A DNA stretch of 64,000 nt from positions 20,708,349 through 20,772,348 of the forward strand of contig NC_064551.1 of assembly GCF_023856365.1 (NCBI RefSeq), read 5' to 3'. The notes beneath the pieces are model-generated. The model was not told the origin of the DNA. It saw only the letters and a list, made by a program, of their open reading frames with translations, and searched no databases. Positions within the stretch are counted from its first letter, which is position 1; each line of letters begins with the position of its first letter. This document shows, piece after piece, positions 24,132 through 34,779 of the stretch. The stretch is from Brienomyrus brachyistius (lineage: Eukaryota > Chordata > Actinopteri > Osteoglossiformes > Mormyridae). A program made the position numbers and the translations under genes.

Positions 24132-24479
24132 CGACGTCAAGTTCCTTTCAGTCTCTAGTGGCATCACCTTGGTTTCAATACGTTAAATGACAAAGGTCCC
24201 GGCCATATATTAATGACCGCAACGTCTAGGCCTCCAGGACCCTAGTTTCCCTTTAAATACTGTATGTGGCAATCACAGAGCCACTGACAACGCTCACACG
24301 CCGCACAAAGGAAACCCAACGCCGCGTCGCCTCGTTAAAAAAACATCACCCCTTCCCAGTACTGACCTCCAGCCACTGACAGGATACAGATTGGGCCTGT
24401 CAATCATGTTTAGCCAACACACTCTGACACCCCATCATGGCAAATGGACGGCGGGTGAAACGGGTGCCTGTTCCTCGGC
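24126..24479. other. Unique noncoding DNA
   Basis: No supported gene, repeat or RNA. Confidence 0.4.
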
Positions 24480-24960
24480 TCTCAAAAACTAATTAAAGAA
24501 ATGAAGGCATTACCCGTAACCAGACACCCGCATTGATTACCTTAGTGGGGTTAAAATAGTCAAGAGTTGTATTGGATTTTAATTTATTAGATAATCTTCG
24601 GGGCCGTTGAACTTGTCGCTGTTCAATAATTGATCGATGTGAGTGCCGGGGTTCCTCTTAAATGCAAATATAATGTCATTAAGAAGAGAGGCACCGAGCA
24701 TCTCGGCTTTGTCTTGACTATTAATCGCTGACGTAGCAGAAGATGGTTTTCCGCACCCCGGCTGGCGCCGCCCTGCTGGAGAAGCAGAGCCCCCAACTCT
24801 CATACTGCCTCTTCGCGCCACAATCCGTCCGTTCTCCGCCAAGACAAGCAAACAATTAAAAGTCTGAAATGTAAGCGCAAATGAGGCGTGATTAGCTTCA
24901 CGGGAAGAAAGTCTCTCACAGAAGACGGCACAGGAGCATGTTTGCCATCCACGAGTGACG
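24480..24960. promoter_or_regulatory. CNE-like block, homeodomain/POU rich
   Basis: About 480 bp without simple repeats, carrying many homeodomain-type cores: AACTAATTAAAG, GGATTTTAATTTATTAGA, TTCAATAATTGATCGATG. It also has a POU octamer ATGCAAAT at 24662-24669 followed by ATGTCATTAAG. The minus strand is open for 130 codons (ending FNGPEDYLIN), but no splice sites frame it and the composition is not convincing. Enhancer-like function is an inference from motif density. Confidence 0.35.
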
Positions 24961-25159
24961 TTTTTCCTCACGAGTTTAGAAGGTCACATGAGTTGCTTGA
25001 ATAAGCCCAAGACATTATTCTGTCAACAAGAATGCCGTGGAACATCCTGCATATTTATACTACATTAATCAAATAATTATAATTTATTACTGATATTGTG
25101 TCCTTGGGGAGAGGTGCTTGTCATCCATGTTGATGTGATCTTTGAAGAATCACATCAAA

Positions 25160-25310
25160 TTAGATAGATAAAACTTTATTAATCCCTCGGGTGGATTCCT
25201 CTGGGAAATTCGGTAATTTAATTTTAAAAATTATACAAAAAGTACCAAAATCCTACATCTTAATGCAGATTTTACTTCATAATAACATAAGAAATTTACA
25301 GACGAGAGGC
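25160..25310. mobile_element. Left part of an older interspersed repeat
   Basis: Contains the phrase AAACTTTATTAATCCCTCGG with GGGAAATTC downstream, a common motif of fish retroposons. It continues on the far side of the solo LTR at 25629-25780. Confidence 0.45.
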
Positions 25311-25315
25311 CATTG

Positions 25316-25623
25316 TGTCACGCTGCGCCGGGTTCGCTGGGGGAGCGGAGGATCGCTCAGGCAGGGCGATCGGGAATGGAGCAAGCAGACAGGCGGAGTA
25401 TGGGGTAAACGGGGATTTATTGAATAGACGGGGACTAGGGAACATCTCACAAAGACTAACATCAGGTAACATCAATGACAGACAAAGGACTCAGGTAAGA
25501 CACGGACTGAAATACACAGGACTGATTGAAAATAATCCGACACAGCTGGGTACGATCGGGAAAGAACACGTGGGTAAGCAGGGGGCGTGGCACACAGGAG
25601 GAGCCGACGAGCAGGGCATGACA
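25316..25623 (-). mobile_element. Solo LTR, 308 bp, with 5-bp target duplication
   Basis: The segment begins TGTCACGCTG and ends GGGCATGACA on the + strand, so both ends have the TG...CA form with a short inverted repeat (TGTCA/TGACA). On the minus strand it carries a TCAATAAATCCCC polyadenylation-like signal, which sets its orientation. Flanks are CATTG (25311-25315) and CATTC (25624-25628), a 5-bp duplication with one mismatch, the length usual for Ty3/gypsy-type integrases. It interrupts another repeat: deleting the LTR plus one flank restores GAGGCCATTCGGCCC. No internal retroelement genes are present, so it arose by LTR-LTR recombination. Confidence 0.75.
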
Positions 25624-25628
25624 CATTC

Positions 25629-25780
25629 GGCCCATCAAGCTCGTTTGGGGAGAATTTAACAAATAGCTCAGAGTTGTTAAAATCCTGTCTAGCTCTGATT
25701 TAAAGGAACCCAGGGTTTTAGCTTGCACTACACTAACAGGCCTATTAGCATCAAGCCTACGCCATGATCTATGAAAGTGG
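25629..25780. mobile_element. Right part of the interrupted older repeat
   Basis: Continues the repeat cut by the LTR: GGCCCATCAAGCTCGTTTGG, then CTAGCTCTGATTTAAAGGA and CCCAGGGTTTTAGCTTGCAC. This wording recurs in fish interspersed repeats; I cannot assign a family. Confidence 0.45.
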
Positions 25781-27639
25781 CCAATGCCGTTGCGATAATT
25801 TATATTTGTGTGATGGTGTGTCTGTGTAGCCCAGCAATTACGCCATCAAAACGCAAGCTGATACATATTTTTAGAGGTTGCATTTATTGTCTTCCCACCC
25901 TGCGATTGGTGAATCACGCAATTGAAACAGAAAAAAACAAACATTTAACACCCATTTAGCATCAAACATTTAGTATCCATTTATGTTTTGGTTATATTTG
26001 TGCTGCTCCAAACATCCTGTTGGCAAAAATTCCCAACTTCTACAAAGTTACTTTTTATGCATTTTCCCTTCTGGAGTTCAGAGTTTGCACGACTTATTTG
26101 TTACTTTTTTAGTTTCGTAAAGTACAAATAAACTTAACGAGGTTTGAATGAAATTGGCGCCGTAATCCAGAGTGTTAATGATATAAGTACACCTGGGATG
26201 AACACTTGCTTCGCTCCCATAAAAAAACGAGCACTACCAAGCAGACCAATCACAGTTCTTGCGGTCTGTGTAGTTACATTTCTGGCTAGGTGCATGTCAG
26301 GCAACAGCGTAGGGCCACCACTGCAGCGTTCTTTCGGCGTCAATTTAACGCAGAAGTATAAATTAGCCTTCAGCTGCGAATGCTGTAGATACAAATAAAA
26401 ATCTAACACCTGTTGAGCCTAAAATCTAAAGAAAAACAGTGTGATGAAACGTCAGGATATCGTATGTAATTACAGCCCCTCGGCCTTAACCCAAACTGTA
26501 GGCTGTAAATATCTAAAAGTGTTATGCTATAAAATTAAATGCAGAAAATGGAATAAATAAATAAATGGGAATATACTGGATATTTGGCTGTGCTTCATTT
26601 TGAATGGCCGCCCTGATTACAGGGAGGGCTGTAACTGTTCCCACGCTATTTGGATACTGGGTTTTAGGGTTGGGGAGTTGGGGGTGTAGGCAGGCGAGTG
26701 ATGGGTGGATGTGATTGCACACTTCGGGGGGCAGAGGGTGCTGATCAAGACCTGGCTTCCAACGAGTGTGACGTCCTGGGCTAGACTCCTTTGGCCCGAT
26801 CGTACAGACTCTTGGCCAGGAATCCCGACCAGAACGAGCGAGGTCACACGAGATCAGAACATGCTGGACCCACCAGTGGCCGGAGACATATGGACCAGAA
26901 GAACCATAACTGGGAATCTGATCTCTAACAGCATTTGAACCATCTCTTCAAGCGAGCCTTCAGACAATGCGGCAACTATTTTACCAGCACGGGGGCTCGG
27001 ACCCCAGGCCCCAAGAGCGGCGACTCAGTTAAAGAGTGTTCTAGCATTCGTGCGGGTGCGAGAGGTTCACACCCAGGTCAGCTCCAGCGAGGAACCTCAG
27101 CGTTAAGGGGCAAATAGATCAGTGACAAATTAAAGCTCTCTCCTGAATTAAACATTATATGAATGTAAAAAAAACCTTTGATAAATTTAACTGGCACTCA
27201 TTCACTTATTTTTAGCCGTGTTTAGTATTAGTAGCTGATTACGCTCAGTTTTACACTCGCACTCAATCACACACACCAGTGATTTCTGAACAGCAGAATG
27301 TTTTGATGTTAAGATGCTGTAATGAATGACGATGAGGAGGGGGGGGGTCTAGCACCCCCAGACCTATCGAATACCTCTGGAGGACATTCTGCTCCCCCCC
27401 CCCCCAAAACACAAGTGGTTGGGGGTGAGACTATTTCTTCTCCAGAAGAAGGGTAGCAGCATCATCAATATGACAGCATGTCGATGGCACACAGGTTCAC
27501 GGCTCCTGGGGGAGAGGGAGGGGTCACCGTGCGTCCCCCCGTCAGCAGCCTGGAAAAAGTCAGGGGGGCAAATTTAGCAGCTGCTGAGCAGTGCTTTCCC
27601 ACACACTGACACCACCAGCATTTAATTAGCCTGTGCTGT
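25781..27639. other. Unique noncoding DNA with short G/C runs
   Basis: AT-rich to about 26.6 kb, then G/C-rich with several runs of 8-11 G or C (27340s, 27390s). Open frames on both strands at 26134-26409 mirror each other and have no splice context. No gene is supported. Confidence 0.4.
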
Positions 27640-27945
27640 GTGTGTGGGTAGCACCACGGCCTCTCGGCTATCAGTCATACCCCCCCACCCCATTCTTTGC
27701 ATGCAGCTCGCGTGTTCCTCTAGTGTTTTCCTGGGTTTCCTCTGGCACTCTGGTTTCCCCCCACAGTCCAAAAACATGTGGTTAAGCACAGTGATGTCTT
27801 GAAAACACCCTTAGTCTATTGAGTCTGTGATATTGTGTGTCTGTGTGCCCTGTGGTGGACTGGCATCCTGCCCAGGGTGTCCTCTTCTGTGTGCCCCGAG
27901 CATCCTTGGATAAGGTCATCTTCTCACTGGATGAGAAGTCATCAA
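27640..27945 (+). mobile_element. SINE family B copy (plus)
   Basis: Diverged copy: head 'GGGTAGCACCACGGCC', then 'CTGGGTTTCCTCTGGCACTC', 'CCCCACAGTCCAAAAACATG', 'GTGCCCTGTGGTGGACTGGC' and 'CATCCTGCCCAGGG', in the same order as the copy at 42288-42655. Confidence 0.7.
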
Positions 27946-28609
27946 AGATGGACACCTGCTATTATTACGACACGTCTACAATTTTACAATTGAAATATTT
28001 TCACAAGTTGTAAATTTACCAGCAGGACTCGGGTGGAGTGCTCGCTAAATAGATTTCTGATATCGGCTGTAACCTTTCGGCCTACAGCTGACCCCCTTAA
28101 CTGCTACGCCACCTGGTGTTCCGCAGCGATATGCGAGCGTGGTTACGACCTTTTGCTGCCCCTCCCCCACCGCGAGGGCCACGTCAGCTCCTTTCTCTCC
28201 CTGCTCCGGACACTCCTGTGCGGTGGAGCGTTCTCCCGACTCAGTTTTCCTGGACGGGCCGCTTCTCCCCCCCCCTTGGCCCCAAGTGCAAGCTTTCGAA
28301 GGCCCAGGGCAGCTTTTGTGAAACGGATCTGTTTATTTTGATGTTCGGAGGACCAGGGAAAATGAAAATCAAAATGTTTGCGTGTCTTTAAACATTTCTA
28401 AGATGTGTGTTGCTTTTGCACCCCGCCAAGCGCTGCGATTGGAAAAGACAAAAATCCAAATAAATGAGAGAGGGCCGAGGAAGCCCAGTGACGGGGTTCA
28501 AGAGTTTGGGGCGAGCAGATAGGAGTCGCAAGAGACGGATTAACTGATTCAACACACGCGCCATCGTGCCCGCCCTCTCGGTGCATTCAGGATGCGTGTT
28601 TATTCTACA
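27946..28609. other. CpG-containing unique DNA
   Basis: Bases 28090-28330 are GC-rich with scattered CpG and three overlapping plus-strand frames of 60-102 codons, none with convincing composition. No gene is supported. Confidence 0.35.
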
Positions 28610-29110
28610 CTAATGACCACGAGTCTGTTTGAAAGCTTTAATAACGCAATAAATAAATTCAAAATTCAAGCCCATAAAATGTTAAAATTATATGCATCTT
28701 GAGTCCTCTTTGATATGGTTATCTAGGGCCCTCTGGGTTGATTATTAAGGACATTTTGCCCCAAATCCCTAAATAATAGGAAACAATACAATTTGTTGAT
28801 TGCCAGAGAATGTAACTGGGGCAATCACTCGTGCCAGTTTTGATTAAAATGTTGTACTTGGAGAGCAGAACGGGATATACAAAATTTAGCCTGTAGCTTT
28901 GAAGAAGTCCAGACCGCAAGTCGGAAAATGAATGCAGAGAGGGGGATGCTAACAGAGAGCAGATGGGCCATCCCGGGACGAGGCTCCAGAGGCCGTCGCC
29001 ATGTGCAATCAGGAGCTGCGCGATCGTCCCCGACTCAGGGTGGGCGCCATGACGTAGCCCTCCCGCCAAGAGCCCTGAGAGGTTTTCCACAGAGCAGCCC
29101 CCGGGAGATC
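28610..29110. promoter_or_regulatory. CNE-like block
   Basis: A long repeat-free block with GAAAGCTTTAATAACGCAAT, TTGATTATTAAGGACATTTT, CAATTTGTTGATTGCCAGAG and GTGCCAGTTTTGATTAAAAT. It has repeated homeodomain, PBX-like and SOX-like cores. The 123-codon minus frame over it lacks splice signals. It is the longest member of a 28.6-33.9 kb cluster of such blocks. Confidence 0.35.
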
Positions 29111-29349
29111 AGTGAATTTTGTTGCAGAAAGGTCGAGCCAGGCAGATGTTTACGGTAAGCCTGTTCTCCTCCTGCAACGGCAGGGAGAATGTTGACCGTC
29201 CATCAAAGTTTGCTTGCATTTTTTGTTTTACCACCAGTGGTGGTTGTCAAAATAGATGGACCATGGGATAAGGGGTCTAGGGAGGTATGTTTCTCCGGAC
29301 CTCCTCTGGAGTTCACCACATCGGCACGCTAGCAGCACATTGTGGTGTG

Positions 29350-29465
29350 AGGCTCAGTGGGTCGGGATCCTGCGTGCGTGATCAGAAGGTCGCTGGTTCG
29401 AATCTCTGGATCAGCTAAGTGATTTAGTGCTTGAGGCCCCTGAGCAAGGCCCTAATTGTCTGACC
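29350..29465 (+). mobile_element. SINE family A fragment (plus)
   Basis: tRNA-like head with GGCTCAGTGGG and B box GGTTCGAATCT at 29395-29405, followed by GCCCCTGAGCAAGGCCCTAA. Same family as 3391-3625; it sits between two CNE-like blocks. Confidence 0.65.
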
Positions 29466-29499
29466 CAGCGTTCTCAGAAACTCGTGTCACTTTTTTTGG

Positions 29500-30000
29500 A
29501 TAACTAGCAAATAAATTAAACGCATGTTGTATTTCTCTATTCACTGTGGGTCGTTCTATAAGTAAATTACAGGAAAGGACATCGGCGTCTCCCTCCAGTG
29601 TTGCTCCATTTCTGTGTCTCCCGTCACGAATGGAACGCGAGCCCGTGAATGACAATTCAATAAGCAGACTGTCTTCGATTGTGCAAACATGCCATTGTTT
29701 TGGAGAGCTCTGCAGTAGGGGAGCAAACGGGATCACCACTTGCGTAAAAAACTGTTTTGTCTTGAAATATACATAGCAAGCTAATCAGTCCATGCTGAAA
29801 CATACATAATTAAATGATTTTATTCTTTCCTTCTTGACACTTTGGCCAAAGTAAACGGAGGATGGAGCGGCTGTAATTAATGGTCACAGCTTCTCTATGA
29901 AAGTGATGTCTAATGGTTTAAAGCGAGGCCCTTCTCCAGAAGACTTCCACTGGAAAAGAGTCTTTAATTCTCTGTGGCCTCTTATATGACGCGTCCACTA
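29500..30000. promoter_or_regulatory. CNE-like blocks with 14-bp palindrome
   Basis: Two adjoining repeat-free blocks. The first (29500-29760) contains GACAATTCAATAAGCAGACT. The second (29790-30000) contains a perfect 14-bp palindrome ACTTTGGCCAAAGT at 29839-29852 (NFI-like TTGGCCAA core) and GCTGTAATTAATGG. Overlapping open frames on both strands have no splice context. Confidence 0.3.
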
Positions 30001-30262
30001 GCAGTCAGCAAAAGGAAACATTTTATTCCAGAGGAGGACATTGTGTTTCGTTGGTCCAGTAGTGTAATATCCTGGATAATTCAAGCGTTCTCATGTGATC
30101 CATAAAAGGGCGCACATACTTGTTGTCCTGTTGAATTCCAGAGACAATCTACATTTGGGGACAGAGCAGGAAAAATGTCCCATAGTTTCCATCTGCACAA
30201 ACAATAGGATCGTGTTAAGGCCGTCACTCAGAATCTCAAGCTAGCTTCTTCACTTTGCAGTA

Positions 30263-30560
30263 CAGACGCTCCTCTACTTACGAACTTTCAATTTACGAAC
30301 GAAGAGGACTGCAAGTCCAAATTGTGTTCACTGGGCTCCCGTTTCCTGTCCACAACATAATTTATTTTGTCTGCTCGCTAATTCCACCCAGTACGACTTC
30401 TGGCCGCTACTCCCGCCGCCCCAGCAGCGTAGCGTGCGTCATCCTAGTTCTTTATACTTGCGGATACCCTTAAACTGATGTTGAATAACGACTTACGAAC
30501 ATTTCACAGTTAGGAACAGCCATTCGGAACGTATCTCGTTCGCAAGTACAGGAGTGTCTG
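30263..30560. mobile_element. Tc1/mariner-like (TA-target) nonautonomous element
   Basis: Terminal inverted repeats of 23 bp match at 20 positions: the left starts CAGACGCTCCTCTACTTACG (30263-30285) and the right is its complement (30538-30560). Both ends abut the dinucleotide TA (30261-30262 and 30561-30562), the target duplication of the Tc1/mariner/pogo superfamily. The 298-bp interior has no transposase frame. It probably belongs to a pogo/Tigger-like family, but the family name is not assigned. Confidence 0.75.
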
Positions 30561-30643
30561 TACTTTCTTCAAATATTTCGCTGGATTGTGGAACAGCGCC
30601 CACCTATTGGGTATTCCTCACCCTCTGTGCCTCTCCTGGATGT

Positions 30644-30655
30644 GGGGGGGGGGGG
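30644..30655. repeat. Poly-G run (12)
   Basis: Guanine homopolymer followed by GGGA. Confidence 0.9.
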
Positions 30656-31179
30656 AGGGACCCAGATTTGCTAACCTCCTGTGTCTCGTTTCCTGTCTCT
30701 TCATCACTGCTCACTGCCTTGGCCCAAGTTCAGAACGACCTCGTAATACAAGGCACCCAGGACTGGCTCCCCCCTTTGTGTCTCGCTGCGGTGATTAATG
30801 GTCCCCTGAGGAAGGTGAACCAGTTGGCAGGAAGGTGTCAACGGCACGGCTGTCCATTTCCCCAAACTCCTAATCGCAGCAGTGCCTAGAATATCCTAGC
30901 TCACCTGGAGCCGTTGGCCTAACGCGCTGACCGCACCTCCTCCCCCGGCAGAGCGGGGGAGCATCTCATTTTCCACACGACATGCACTCAAACCCCAACT
31001 CTGCTCTCTCTGACATTGGGTCATTCCTGTATTGATGAGTTTGCCATTCAAACTAAATATAAAATGAAGAAAATGTAACAATGCAACAAGCGCGTGCCTC
31101 GGTTCACCGCAAATCATTTTCCGCTGAGCAAGGTTTTTTTTTGCTTTTTTCCCGTGCGTGGAATGCACCGCGGTCCTGT
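30656..31179. other. Unique noncoding DNA
   Basis: No supported gene. A T10 tract near 31133-31142 and low-information open frames only. Confidence 0.4.
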
Positions 31180-31560
31180 CCTGGATGCCAGGAAATAAAT
31201 TCCTGCTTCAGCCCTCTCCTGATTTAAGGGAGTGGGCCATTCCCACGTGCTCGCCCCGCATGTGGAAAAAGAGCTGCCCGTGATGATTGATTCTCATGAT
31301 AATTTCCTTGGCACCGTCATTTCCAGTGCATTGTGCAAACAGGGCTAAATGCTTTTAAACCAAAGCTTCCCAGCATGATTAATGTGTATATTTCATTGTT
31401 GAAAAAAAAAACGAAAATAATAACTGATGTAATTATACTCAATTTCCCCGGTGGTGCGGGAATATAATCAATCTTCCGTTTGTTCATGATACAATTCTTA
31501 TAAATGTTTTATTTTCTTAACTCTGAAATGAGCCAGAGCAGATATTTATATAAAAATAAG
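31180..31560. promoter_or_regulatory. CNE-like block with PBX/HOX-type site
   Basis: Repeat-free block with TGATTGAT at 31284-31291 (PBX/HOX composite consensus), then CATGATAATTTCC and CAGCATGATTAATGTG. An A10 tract near 31400 separates it from a further AT-rich segment. Motif identity is seen; function is inferred. Confidence 0.3.
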
Positions 31561-31779
31561 AAAAGTGTACTCTAGATTCCAAGCAATAGATTGAAAGTAC
31601 CATATATATGACCAAACCTTTAATTTTCTAAATGTCTGAAATGTATTTCGGTTACAGTGACTTAGCTGAACCCTGGCTGTGAAAATCTGCCAGTCTGTTA
31701 TGGTCCAAGCAGCTATTGTTAACCTCTGGCTACAGTTTTCCACCGATATGACATGATGATTCCGGCCCCAGCTTCACCC

Positions 31780-32060
31780 GTCAATCAACAGGAAGTACTT
31801 CATGTTAACATGGGCATAAAAGCGTGCTTTCTGAATTACTTAGACTTCTGCCTTTGATTTATTAGTGGTAATAAACAGAGAGCGATTGGAAAATTCACAG
31901 TCCATTTCATAACTGTGTTTAGAAAGGCCTCTTATTTAATGGTTTGTTTATTTTAGGTCTGCTGTTTTCTGTCCGCTTTGAGATGAAATGGTGCCGCAAT
32001 CCTATTGCGAGGCCTAAGAGGATTTCAGCCAGAACGTAACAGCGGTTTATGCGTTTGTGA
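31780..32060. promoter_or_regulatory. CNE-like block
   Basis: Repeat-free AT-rich block including CTTTGATTTATTAGTGGTAA, AGCGATTGGAAAATTC and TTAATGGTTTGTTTATTTTA (forkhead-like). It ends shortly before a (TG)n tract. Confidence 0.3.
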
Positions 32061-32137
32061 GATTTTGCTTATTTGAAATTCGCACTTCAAAGACATAAAT
32101 CAAACAGTGACAGAAATGAACTTTAACAAATGAAGCA

Positions 32138-32159
32138 GTGTGTGTGTGTGTGTGTGTGT
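32138..32159. repeat. (TG)n microsatellite
   Basis: Eleven TG dinucleotides. Confidence 0.95.
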
Positions 32160-32384
32160 TTTATATTGCTTGCAGAAACTTGGTTCGCTGCAAAGTTAAC
32201 GGTTAGTTGAAGCTGCAGAAGAAAAATGTTATTAATCTGTAAAGACAATCAGGAAAGCCCTTAATCTGTGTACCGCCCACTGAGCTAACAGGACCAGAGG
32301 TGGATGACCGCAAATATCAGTGGCAATGATGCCCACCACGGTGCAGCAATAACCAGTATAAGATTTGTAAATATTTTAGTTATG

Positions 32385-32620
32385 TCCATCCATCCTCCAA
32401 CCACTTACCCATTACGGGGACCTGGAGGAGCCTGAAGCGTATCCCAGAGGGCAAAGGGACACTCAGGCCGAGATGCCAGTTCATCACAGGGCATTCAGCC
32501 ACACACTATGGGCAATTTAAATACTAGTTCACCTCACTGATTGAAATAAAGAGCATGCAAGAGCCACATGCGCAGAGATAGGTCGTGAGGCAGCAGTACG
32601 ACCCACTGAGCTACCAAAAA
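32385..32620 (-). mobile_element. SINE family B copy (minus)
   Basis: Minus-orientation copy beginning with the complement of the tail (CCATCCATCCTCCAACCACT). The order of blocks 'GAAGCGTATCCCAGAGG', 'CAGTTCATCACAGGGC', 'CACACACTATGGGCAATTTA', 'GCATGCAAGAGCCACATG' and the head complement 'CCACTGAGCTACC' is preserved. Confidence 0.7.
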
Positions 32621-33699
32621 AGCTGAATGTAACAATACAATTGTTGTGCCTCAGCTTACAGAAATGGGAGATTTCATCCACGAGGTTTTAGCGTAGCGAG
32701 ACAATTCCAAAGCCCTAAGGAAGAAGCATGATTGAGACCGGAGAGACGACTCCTGTGTGATCTGAGCAAACAGCAGCAGATGATGTCAGTTTGCAATTAC
32801 CTTTCAAATGTACCCAGGAGTGCCTCAGGTGGCCTTTTTAAAGTGCATCCACCACTACTGCTGAACTGGAGGCCGTCTGGCTGAACTGAAAGAGTTGCAC
32901 TGTAATCCGAATGATTTAAAAAAAAAGTCCAACTGTGAAACTCACAGGACTGACACTGACTGTCCACAGCTGTGCCTCCATTTGGCCCAGATGTTGTAAT
33001 GACAGAAAGAATGAGGTGTGATAAAATACAATGACAGTCACTCATTCCAGCCTGCAGAAGAATCTACAATATTAGAAATATTTTTGTTAATTATAACCAG
33101 ACTAAAATTTGAAATGTATTCACGCAAGAAGTAATGCATTTCTGTCATGAGAACTAGTAACAAGTAAGCTTAGTGGCAATTAATTAAGGTCAGGGGTGTA
33201 TATTTAGTTCCTTCATCAATAGCATTATGTAGTAACAGAGAAATAGGTAGGTGTTTTCCATATTTGGGATCTGTTTATGCCATTGGTTAATTGGATTCTC
33301 TGCATGACTTTCCCCATTCATGGTGTTTGGGCAACAGGTCAAACAGTTATGTAGCAACCTAATTGCCGTACTTCTGTGCCCTATACGATCGCTAAATTAG
33401 TTTTTGCATTATTAAATAGCTTATTTGCTTAATAGGGCCTTCGATGAGAAGTGGTTTCCCGTAGGGGAAGTCGGTGGTTCTGGAAAATGAGGCTGTCACC
33501 TATTCATTGTCTGGTGACGTCCGTTTCGCGGCAGAGTACGAGCGGCCGACCATCGACCATGATCCGCCGCGCTCTTTACCATGCGCTGAGCTAACCGCCG
33601 TCCCCAGAGCAGCACCTTGCTGTGCTTTTGTGCCCAATTCTCATTTCCGTGAAAACAGACAGTGGTAGAAGACGAGTCACCCAGTGACACGAAGCCCAC
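32621..33699. other. Unique noncoding DNA
   Basis: No supported gene. A minus frame at 32797-33045 and short frames near 33500 have no splice context. Confidence 0.4.
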
Positions 33700-33850
33700 G
33701 GGAACAGATGCGGCCGCGGGGTTAGCTCTCCCTTTTTATTTCATTTTTCTCTGCTGCGCGTGCTCGCTTGACTTCATTCCTTCCTCACCCTGCTCATTAC
33801 TAATGAAAACACAGCAACTATGTCTGCAGTAATTCCTCAGGGCCCAGGAC
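33700..33850. promoter_or_regulatory. CNE-like block
   Basis: Repeat-free block with GCTCATTACTAATGAAAACA and CTGCAGTAATTCCTCAGGGC, the right-most member of the 28.6-33.9 kb cluster. Confidence 0.22.
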
Positions 33851-34300
33851 AGCCTTGTGCTTGGGGGGGGTGGGGGGTTGAGGCTTGGCTAAGGTCTCAT
33901 CCTGTCCTCACTCTCGCACTCATTCAGCCACAGATCTCACCGGCAACCCCCCCAAGGAGCTAGATCTTATGAGAAATGGGAACCACAGAATCCTGATTAT
34001 AAAAGCAGTGATCACATCACATAAAGGATACTGCCTGATGTTAACGCAGAGACTCATATACAAGATCTGCATGATTCCTCGGCCATCATCACATGAGGAT
34101 CCCTGCTGAATATCCACATGGGGACCCCTGCATAACACTGGCACGATGACTCCGATATAACATTCACATAAAACGTTCATATAAGCACCCATATATAATG
34201 TTCAAAGTCCAAAGGCTGCCTCAAGGGCGGGGCCTAGGCTAAGCTCGTCCCCCGGGGAGACAAGATTTACACTCTGGATGAATTTTTTTTAATACGCAAA

Positions 34301-34324
34301 TCTATCTATCTATCTATCTATCTC

Positions 34325-34376
<52 letters not shown>

Positions 34377-34400
34377 AAGAGTGAGAGAAAGAGAGAGTTT
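34301..34400. repeat. Compound (TCTA)n(AT)n(GA)n microsatellite
   Basis: Five to six TCTA units, then about seventeen AT dinucleotides, then interrupted GA repeats. Confidence 0.95.
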
Positions 34401-34779
34401 GGAGACTTGGCTAATTTTAAATATTGCCTCATCTCCAAATACTTGACATACTGCATTAATGTTCACCTTTTTATGCATCTTAATGTTGAATTGACACGCT
34501 GTTCTTGCAATGGCATAACGGAATTGTCTAAAAGTGCAGAAGAGTGCCTTACGTTAGATATGGGTTTGTTTTTAAGGCTTTCAAAGACACGACACAAACA
34601 GAATCCCGCTACTTCTGAATATCTGCTGCCAAAAAGTGTCAGTTCTTCTAATGAGACTTTTGTCCTCATGCTCTTGAGTCTTTCATCACCGGCAATCTGC
34701 TCTAAACTCCCCCATCCCCTCTCTCCCCCCCCCCAGCACCAGAAATCTGCTCCCAGTCATTCATCACCAGCCATTAACA

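Noticed and set aside
24579..24971. 130-codon minus-strand frame
   Set aside because: Lacks splice signals and a recognisable domain; the DNA reads as regulatory.
28705..28730. GGTTATCTAG resembles the core of miR-9
   Set aside because: Only ten bases agree, the seed context differs and the flanks do not fold into a hairpin.
29129..29155. 27-bp microexon-like KGRARQMFT before gtaagc
   Set aside because: Too short, adjoins CNE-like DNA, and there is no linked exon.
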